A stretch of DNA of 28,220 nt from an uncultured Clostridia bacterium (GTDB lineage: Bacteria > Bacillota > Clostridia > Christensenellales > Aristaeellaceae). This document shows, in pieces, positions 22,779-28,220 of this stretch. The DNA is taken from the NCBI GenBank assembly GCA_934670175.1, contig CAKUOX010000028.1:1-28220 (forward strand). The letters are read 5' to 3'. A program made the position numbers and the translations under genes. Each line of letters starts with the position of its first letter. Position 1 is the stretch's first letter. Below the pieces are notes generated by a model. It was not told the origin of the DNA. It ran no database searches and saw only the letters and a list, made by a program, of their open reading frames with translations.

Positions 22779-25700
22779 TCAGATGAACCAGATCTCCCGC
22801 GCGTATTCCTGAATCGTGCGGTCGGAGGAGAATTTACCCGCGCCCGCAATATTGCGCAGGCATTTCTTCGCAAACTCGACCGGCGCTTCCGCCGCGTCGC
22901 GCAGGGCGCGCAGCCGCGCCTCGCGATAAGCCGGGAAATCCTTCAGCAGGAAGTAGTGATCCGGCCGGTGCCAGCTCGCGCCTTCCAGCAGCGCCGTGCG
23001 CAGCTCGACGATGTCGCCCTCGCGCTTCGGGTCTCCTGCCTCGCCCGTGACCTCCGGGTCGGCCAGCGCGTCCACCGCGCGACGAATGCGCGCGTCGGCC
23101 TCATAGATGACCTTCGGATCGTAGGTCTCGCGGATAGCGTTGAGCTCCTCCACCGTCGCGCCGAAGGGATAATTGTTTTCCGCACCTGCCTGTTCAAAAA
23201 TCTCGATGTTCGCGCCGTCGCACGTGCCCAGCGTAACCGCGCCGTTGAGCATCAGCTTCATGTTGCCGGTGCCGCTGGCCTCGGTGCCCGCCGGCGAAAT
23301 CTGCTCGGAAATATCCGCCGCGGGAATGATGTGCTCGGCGTAGGAGCAATTGTAATTCTGCACGAACACCACGCGCAGCCGGTCGTTCACGCGCGTATCG
23401 GCGTTGATGATGGCGGCGATGCGGTTGATGAAGCGAATCACGGCCTTGGCGCGCGCGTAGCCGGGCGCGCTCTTGGCGCCGAAGATGAACGCCGTAGCCG
23501 GAAAATCGCTCAGGCTGCCGTCCAGCAGCGACTGATAGATGTCCCAGATTGACAGCGCGTTGAGCAGCTGGCGCTTGTATTCATGCAGGCGCTTGACCTG
23601 CACGGAGAAAATAAAGTGCTCCGGAAGCGCCACGCCCTCCTTCTCGCGGATAATGGCCGCCAGCTGGCGCTTCTTTTCGCGCTTTACGGCCGTGAAGCGT
23701 TCGGCCAGCGCATCGTCGATCTTATCCTTCAGACCGTCCAGCCTGAACAGATCCGTCAGATAGCCCTCGCCCACGGTATCGTCAAGCAGCGCGCACAGCT
23801 CCGGATTGCACAGCCCAAGCCAGCGCCGCTGCGTAATGCCGTTGGTCTTATTCTGGAATTTCTCCGGCCACTCGGCATACCACTCCTTGAAGACGTCGGC
23901 CTTCAGGATCTCGGAATGGATGGCCGCCACGCCGTTGACGAAGCTGGAGCCATACACCGCCAGGTTCGCCATGTGCACGCGCCGGTCGCGGATAATGCGC
24001 ATTTCGTCTGCGCCCTGCGCATGGCGGCGCTTCAGCTTGCGCGCAAGCTGGCGGTCGATTTCGCGAATCACGCGCAGCAGCTCCGGCGAGACCTCGTTGA
24101 GCAGCGAAGCGTCCCAGCATTCCAGCGCCTCGCGCATGACCGTATGGTTCGTATAGCGGAACACCGCATGCGCGATCTCAAACGCCCGCGCAAATTCCAC
24201 GCCGTCCGCTTCCAGCAGCCGGATCAGCTCCGGAATCGCCATGGTGGGATGCGTGTCGTTCAGCTGCACGGCGTGCAGCTCGGCAAAACGGCTGTAATCG
24301 CTGCCGTAGACGGCTCGATAGGAACGCAGCATATCCTGAAGCGACGCGCTGCACAGCACATACTGCTGGCGCGCGCGCATCAGCTTGCCCGCGCGCAGCG
24401 TGTCGTTCGGGTAGAGCAGCTTGGTGATGTCCTCGGCGGTGTTTTTATCCCTTGCCGCAGCGGCGTAATCCTGCGAATTGAACAGATCGAAATCGAATTC
24501 ATGCTCGCTTTCGCACTGCCAGAGCCGCAGCGTGCCGAAGTTCTTTCCGCCATAGCCGATCACCGGCATATCGTAGGGGACGGCGCGGATCGTGAGTCCC
24601 TTCATCGGCACCTCGACGCTCAGCGCGTCGCGGCGGATGCTCCACGGGTCGCCGAAGCGCGTCCAGTCATCCGGCAACTCCTTCTGACGGCAGTCCTCGA
24701 AAACCTGCTTGAACAGGCCGTATTTATAGCGCAGGCCGTAGCCGTCCAGCGGCACGTTGTGCGTGGCGGCGCTGTCCAGGAAGCAGGCGGCCAAGCGTCC
24801 CAAACCGCCGTTGCCCAGCGCCGCATCCTCGATGTCCTCCAGCTCGGCGATGTCCACACCGCGCGCGGCGAGGCGCGCCTTTACATCCTCCAGCAGCCCC
24901 AGCGAATACAGGTTGTTGTAAATCAGCCGTCCCACCAGATATTCGGCGGAGAAATACAGCGCATGGCGCTTTTCGAGCCGCGCGGCATGATCGTCCGCCC
25001 ACAGCGGCGCGATCGCCATCATCACCGCGTCGGAAATGCCCTCGTGCAGCGCCACGGCGTCCGCCTGCGCCAGCGGAATGTGGTATTTCATGCGGATGAA
25101 TTCATCCGCGGCAGCAACGATCTCGCCGCCGTCGATCCTCGGGCAATTGCCGCGCGCGTGACGGCGGTTGAGGATGCGCACGCGCCGCGCCACAGCGTCC
25201 AGCGGCATCTCCTGCATGCGCCAGAGCCAGTTCGTGCCGCCCACGGTGCCGGGGAAGTTCATGCGCGCTTCCCCGCCCAGGTTCAGCAGATCCTGCATCG
25301 GCGCGATGGCGGTATCTGCAACGGAGCCCCACGCAGCGTTGAGCAGCGCGGACACGATGTCGTTATCATAGTCGGCCATACCCAGCTTGCTGCGGGCAAA
25401 CGCGCGCACCTGCTCCGTCGCGCTCTTCCACCAGCCGAGCGTGGTGTTGTTGTCGTGCGTGCCGGTGTAGACGATGCAATTCTGCACATGGTGCTCGGGC
25501 AGATCGAGGTTGCTGTCGTCGCTGTCAAATGCGAATTGTAGCACCTTCATGCCCGGATAGCCGCAGTAGGCCAGCAGCTTCCTGACCCGCGCGCTGACCA
25601 CGCCCAGATCCTCGGCCACGATATTCAGCTCCGGCAGCGCCTTTTTCACGCGGGAGAACAGCTTTCTGCCCGGCCCCAGCTCATATTTGCCGTTTCGCGC

Positions 25701-26615
25701 GGTGGGCTCGGTGGCAGGAATCGCATAGTAATTCGCAAACCCGATGAAATGGTCGATGCGCAGAATATCAAACATGTCGCCCAGCGCGCGAAGCCGCTCG
25801 ATCCACCAGGCGTAATTGGTTTCGGCGTGGCGCTTCCAGGCATAGAGCGGGTTGCCCCAGCGCTGGCCGTCCCGCTGGAAATAATCCGGCGGCACGCCCG
25901 CCACGCGAATGGGTTTCACATCCTCGTCCAACTCGAACATGTCCGGATTGAGCCACACGTCGCTGGAATCCTCTGCGACGTAGATCGGCATATCGCCCAT
26001 CAGCTCCACGCCCGCAGCGCGCGCGTAATCGTGCAGGCGGTTCCACTGTGAAAAGAACACATACTGGCCGAAGATGTAATATTCGATCTCGTCCGCCAGC
26101 ATTGCGGAATAGCTTTCAACCGCCTCCGGCTGGCGGCGGCGAATGGCCTGATCCGGCCACTCCATCCACGAAACGCCGCCAAAATGATCCTTCAGCGCGC
26201 AGAACAGCGCGAACGGGCGCACCCATGCGTGCGCGGCCTCGAACGCGCCAAGCTCGGGCAGGATGCCGCTTCTGCAGTGGTCGTAGGCCAAATGCAGCAT
26301 TTCGCCGTTCTGGCGCTTCACGGCCTCGAAGTCCACCTGCGCCTTATGGGGCAGCGGCACATACGCGCCCTCGGGCAGCAGGCCGTCCGCCGTCATCAGA
26401 TCAAAATCGATCATCAGCGGGTTGCCCGCATAGGTGGAAGCGCTCTGGTAGGGCGACTCCGCAAAGCCCGTGGGCCCCACGGGCAGCATCTGCCATATAT
26501 TCATGCCGGCCGATTTCACAAAATCCACAAAATCGTAGGCCGCCCTGCCGAGCGTGCCCACGCCGCCGCGAGACGGAAGGGATGTAATGTGCATCAATAC
26601 GCCGCTTTTTCTCAT
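22779..26615 (-). CDS. Fusion of 4-alpha-glucanotransferase (GH77) and glycogen phosphorylase (GT35)
   Basis: 1,278 residues in one frame. Residues 1 to about 490 are a complete MalQ/amylomaltase: S-P-Y-Q-S, nucleophile in R-I-D-H-F (near 287), acid/base in A-E-D-L-G (near 334) and T-H-D-N-N (near 387). From about 510 to the end is a glycogen/maltodextrin phosphorylase: Y-F-S-A-E-Y-L-V-G-R, G-N-G-G-L-G-R-L-A-A, and the PLP-lysine motif G-T-G-N-M-K-L (Lys near 1120). The phosphorylase N-terminal part before Y-F-S-A-E-Y is shorter than in stand-alone enzymes. MalQ would rearrange short maltodextrins into longer chains that GlgP cuts with phosphate to glucose-1-phosphate. AGGAGG ten bases upstream and a consensus promoter support the start. 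No frameshift or stop at the junction; both active sites look intact. Confidence 0.93.
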   Translation of the reverse strand: MRKSGVLMHITSLPSRGGVGTLGRAAYDFVDFVKSAGMNIWQMLPVGPTGFAESPYQSASTYAGNPLMIDFDLMTADGLLPEGAYVPLPHKAQVDFEAVKRQNGEMLHLAYDHCRSGILPELGAFEAAHAWVRPFALFCALKDHFGGVSWMEWPDQAIRRRQPEAVESYSAMLADEIEYYIFGQYVFFSQWNRLHDYARAAGVELMGDMPIYVAEDSSDVWLNPDMFELDEDVKPIRVAGVPPDYFQRDGQRWGNPLYAWKRHAETNYAWWIERLRALGDMFDILRIDHFIGFANYYAIPATEPTARNGKYELGPGRKLFSRVKKALPELNIVAEDLGVVSARVRKLLAYCGYPGMKVLQFAFDSDDSNLDLPEHHVQNCIVYTGTHDNNTTLGWWKSATEQVRAFARSKLGMADYDNDIVSALLNAAWGSVADTAIAPMQDLLNLGGEARMNFPGTVGGTNWLWRMQEMPLDAVARRVRILNRRHARGNCPRIDGGEIVAAADEFIRMKYHIPLAQADAVALHEGISDAVMMAIAPLWADDHAARLEKRHALYFSAEYLVGRLIYNNLYSLGLLEDVKARLAARGVDIAELEDIEDAALGNGGLGRLAACFLDSAATHNVPLDGYGLRYKYGLFKQVFEDCRQKELPDDWTRFGDPWSIRRDALSVEVPMKGLTIRAVPYDMPVIGYGGKNFGTLRLWQCESEHEFDFDLFNSQDYAAAARDKNTAEDITKLLYPNDTLRAGKLMRARQQYVLCSASLQDMLRSYRAVYGSDYSRFAELHAVQLNDTHPTMAIPELIRLLEADGVEFARAFEIAHAVFRYTNHTVMREALECWDASLLNEVSPELLRVIREIDRQLARKLKRRHAQGADEMRIIRDRRVHMANLAVYGSSFVNGVAAIHSEILKADVFKEWYAEWPEKFQNKTNGITQRRWLGLCNPELCALLDDTVGEGYLTDLFRLDGLKDKIDDALAERFTAVKREKKRQLAAIIREKEGVALPEHFIFSVQVKRLHEYKRQLLNALSIWDIYQSLLDGSLSDFPATAFIFGAKSAPGYARAKAVIRFINRIAAIINADTRVNDRLRVVFVQNYNCSYAEHIIPAADISEQISPAGTEASGTGNMKLMLNGAVTLGTCDGANIEIFEQAGAENNYPFGATVEELNAIRETYDPKVIYEADARIRRAVDALADPEVTGEAGDPKREGDIVELRTALLEGASWHRPDHYFLLKDFPAYREARLRALRDAAEAPVEFAKKCLRNIAGAGKFSSDRTIQEYAREIWFI

Positions 26616-26648
26616 ATCGTTCGTTCCTCCTGATATTCGGATAGCGCT

Positions 26649-26677
26649 ATTATAGCCATTTTTCGCGGAATTGACAA
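26649..26677 (-). promoter_or_regulatory. Promoter of the MalQ-GlgP fusion gene
   Basis: Minus strand TTGTCA (26672-26677), 17-bp spacer, TATAAT (26649-26654), about 33 bases ahead of the start codon. Confidence 0.82.
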
Positions 26678-26729
26678 GTACTTTCCGATTGCTTCACGCC
26701 CCCTGACTGCACAAATCTCCGCGCAATTC

Positions 26730-26758
26730 TTTACGCGAACCGCATTCAAAGCTAATAT
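26730..26758 (+). promoter_or_regulatory. Possible promoter of the HAD phosphatase gene
   Basis: TTTACG (26730-26735), 17-bp spacer, TAATAT (26753-26758). It would give a leader of about 170 bases containing the hairpin at 26856-26885. Confidence 0.45.
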
Positions 26759-26855
26759 TTGCATGCGATAATGATATGGAAGCGTTTCCGACGTACCCCC
26801 TTACATGCCGGAACCGCTGGCGCAAGCGGCGCGGCGGCCGCTATCGGGGCGCGTC

Positions 26856-26885
26856 GAATCCGCAAAGCTCCGGCTTTGCCGATTC
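26856..26885 (+). repeat. Leader hairpin before the HAD phosphatase gene
   Basis: GAATC-C-GCAAAGC and GCTTTGC-C-GATTC pair around TCCG (12 bp with one C-C mismatch). A tandem repeat of GATTCTCAC follows at 26881-26899. No T-tract, so not an evident terminator. Confidence 0.5.
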
Positions 26886-26936
26886 TCACTGATTCTCACA
26901 TTTCAACAGGTACAAACCAAAGCGGAGGACGGCGCA

Positions 26937-27758
26937 ATGGGAAATTACAGGCTGATCGCACTGGATATGGACGGCACGCTCTTAAACAGCGAGCTGAAGC
27001 TGACGGAGGAAAACCGCGCGGCCATCGAGCTGGCGCAGCGCATGGGCAAAGAGGTGGTGCTCAGCACGGGACGCTGCCTGGCGGAGATCCGCGAAACGCT
27101 CAGCCAGCTGCCCAAAATCCGCTATCTGGTCTGTGAAAACGGCAGCTGCGTATACGACGTGAAATACGACCGCACGATGCACGTCGATCCCATTCCCACG
27201 CAGGAGGTACTGTATATCCTCGAGCAGATGCGCGGCGAGCGCGTGGTGATTCAGGTATTCCATGAAAACCTGTCCTATGTGAATCAGGCCAACGACGAAT
27301 GGATGCAGGCCTTCCGCATGAGCACCTATCGCGAGGTATTCAAAAAGTGCTCCATGCTGGACGTACGCCTGTTCGACGGCTATGCCGAGCGCCCGTTCCG
27401 GATCGAAAAGATCAACCTGTACTTCGACAACGCGCAGACCGAGAACTACTGGGCGGAGGCGCTGGCGGCGCGGCCGCTGATCGTGAGCAAATCCATCGCG
27501 TATATGATCGAGCTCGTTTCGGACAAGGCCGACAAGAGCCGCGGCCTTGCGGCGCTGTGCGCGCATCTGAATATTCCCATGTCTGAGATCATTACCGTTG
27601 GCGACAGCCCCAACGACCTGGGCATGCTGAAGGCCGCCGGACTGGGCGTGGCCATGGGCAACGCCCGCGCCGAGGTGCAGGCCGTAGCCGACGCCATTAC
27701 CGACGACTGCGACCACAGCGGCGTAGCGAAGGTGATCCACGAGTATCTGCTGAAATAA
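26937..27758 (+). CDS. Cof-type HAD-IIB phosphatase
   Basis: 273 residues, the usual size of Cof/YidA-type phosphatases, which remove phosphate from sugar phosphates, flavin mononucleotide or pyridoxal phosphate. Motif I D-M-D-G-T-L-L (near 9-15) carries the nucleophile and acid aspartates; motif II is S-T-G-R; motif III lysine is in S-D-K-A-D-K-S-R-G; and motif IV is V-G-D-S-P-N-D. The C2-type cap lies between. All catalytic residues are present; substrate unknown. The open frame extends 44 codons upstream, but GGAGG eight bases before 26937 and the start of homology set the start there. Confidence 0.9.
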   Translation: MGNYRLIALDMDGTLLNSELKLTEENRAAIELAQRMGKEVVLSTGRCLAEIRETLSQLPKIRYLVCENGSCVYDVKYDRTMHVDPIPTQEVLYILEQMRGERVVIQVFHENLSYVNQANDEWMQAFRMSTYREVFKKCSMLDVRLFDGYAERPFRIEKINLYFDNAQTENYWAEALAARPLIVSKSIAYMIELVSDKADKSRGLAALCAHLNIPMSEIITVGDSPNDLGMLKAAGLGVAMGNARAEVQAVADAITDDCDHSGVAKVIHEYLLK

Positions 27759-27764
27759 TCGCCG

Positions 27765-27798
27765 AAGCGGGTCTGAAGTGCGCCAGCGGACATTTTTT
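27765..27798 (+). terminator. Probable terminator of the HAD phosphatase gene
   Basis: GTCTG pairs with CGGAC (one G-U) around an 11-base loop, followed by A and six T residues, just past the stop codon. The stem is short. Confidence 0.5.
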
Positions 27799-27834
27799 AC
27801 GCATTGTTTACGCCGCATTATCCCCCCTGCGGGC

Positions 27835-27863
27835 TTGTGCCGCTTCGCCTGACAGTGTAAAAT
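27835..27863 (+). promoter_or_regulatory. Possible promoter of the yezD-like gene
   Basis: TTGTGC (27835-27840), 17-bp spacer, TAAAAT (27858-27863), 23 bases before the start codon. Confidence 0.5.
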
Positions 27864-27886
27864 AGCATCGCGATGGGGTGATGCAG

Positions 27887-28036
27887 ATGGATCAGAATAA
27901 GGTCGTCCGGCTTACGGAAAAGGAAGAAAAGCTGATTCAGGTGATCCGCGAGCTCAAGTTTGGCGAGATCCATATCTATGTGGCGGACGGCCAGCCGGTA
28001 CGCGCCGAGAACATTAAAAAGAGCATAAAATTCTGA
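27887..28036 (+). CDS. yezD: YezD-family (DUF2292) small protein
   Basis: 49 residues: M-D-Q-N-K-V-V-R-L-T-E-K-E-E-K-L, then I-R-E-L-K-F-G-E-I-H-I-Y-V, D-G-Q-P-V-R-A-E and K-K-S-I-K-F. It matches the whole length of the DUF2292/YezD family, a short basic domain common in Bacillota, whose function is not established. GGGGTG six bases before 27887 chooses this start over ATG 27881. A promoter precedes it and a strong terminator follows, so it is transcribed alone. Confidence 0.8.
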   Translation: MDQNKVVRLTEKEEKLIQVIRELKFGEIHIYVADGQPVRAENIKKSIKF

Positions 28037-28056
28037 ACGAACCGACTGAACAACAG

Positions 28057-28103
28057 CAGGTCATATTGCCTCCCATGAGAGGACATATGCGCCTGTTTTT
28101 TTT
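28057..28103 (+). terminator. Terminator of the yezD-like gene
   Basis: CAGG, CATAT and CCTC pair with GAGG, ATATG and CCTG with small internal loops, followed by eight T residues. Confidence 0.8.
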
Positions 28104-28148
28104 GTCGCGCCCATCCGCAATCTGTTAACGAAACGAGGTAATGCGATC

Positions 28149-28220
28149 ATGAAGCGCCTGAGGAAACACTTCGAACGGAGGCAGCCCCGCATGCCCATGC
28201 TCATCGCGCTGCTGCTGGTC
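28149..28220 (+). CDS. Start of a membrane or secreted protein, cut by the window edge
   Basis: 24 codons: M-K-R-L-R-K-H-F-E-R-R-Q-P-R-M-P-M followed by the hydrophobic run L-I-A-L-L-L-V. A basic N-terminus then a hydrophobic helix suggests a membrane anchor or signal sequence. GAGGT lies about ten bases upstream. The family cannot be identified from this fragment. Confidence 0.55.
   Translation, partial: MKRLRKHFERRQPRMPMLIALLLV

Noticed and set aside
23583..25541. Plus-strand open frame of 652 codons opposite the phosphorylase part of the fusion gene
   Set aside because: Antisense shadow of a clear GT35 gene; no recognisable domain and no plausible ribosome-binding site. Likewise the plus-strand frames at 18433-20409 and 20436-21884 opposite the ABC genes.

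Overview
The window looks like chromosomal DNA of a GC-rich clostridial (Bacillota) bacterium. The signs are strong Shine-Dalgarno sites (AGGAGG), TTGACA/TATAAT promoters, Rho-independent terminators, a YezD/DUF2292 protein, a clostridial-type HPr paralogue and a MarR-ABC-ABC operon. I cannot name the genus. Positions 1 to about 2,960 are clearly more AT-rich than the rest and carry an IS256-family transposase end and a PucR-type regulator, so this part may be horizontally acquired.

Layout, left to right. (1) 1-2,960: 5' end of an IS256-family transposase, a PucR-family regulator, then about 0.6 kb without a convincing gene but with palindromes. (2) 2,960-6,020: two secreted proteins of unknown function (one with GLUG-type repeats) and an AraC-family regulator gene broken by one in-frame TAA. 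Two 16-bp direct repeats exactly 21 bp apart lie between the araC gene and the GLUG gene and look like the regulator's operator. (3) 6,146-6,410: tRNA-Gln(CUG) and tRNA-Glu(CUC) under one consensus promoter and one terminator. (4) 6,520-10,095: an HPr-like protein lacking the catalytic histidine, a ZIP metal transporter, and an apparent operon of Mrp-type Fe-S carrier ATPase, Nudix hydrolase and TRIC-type channel protein. (5) 10,106-17,638: one 2,510-residue gene for a cyclic beta-1,2-glucan synthase-like enzyme. (6) 17,730-18,550: a decayed locus where the start of a DUF4180 gene is joined out of frame to the end of a GyrI-like gene, followed by a dense cluster of inverted repeats including a cloverleaf-like 171-bp element. 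(7) 18,571-22,668: a MarR regulator with its operator and promoter and a two-subunit ABC exporter with one degenerate ATP site. (8) 22,727-26,677: a 1,278-residue fusion of 4-alpha-glucanotransferase and glycogen phosphorylase. (9) 26,730-28,220: a Cof-type HAD phosphatase, a 49-residue YezD protein and the start of a membrane or secreted protein.

Carbohydrate metabolism is prominent: glycogen or maltodextrin breakdown is packed into one polypeptide, beta-1,2-glucan synthesis into another, and an HPr-like protein and a sugar-phosphatase-type HAD are nearby. The less expected items are the cloverleaf inverted-repeat element, the AraC operator next to its nonsense-interrupted gene, the DUF4180/GyrI deletion scar and the MalQ-GlgP fusion. 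No CRISPR array, rRNA or prophage was seen.
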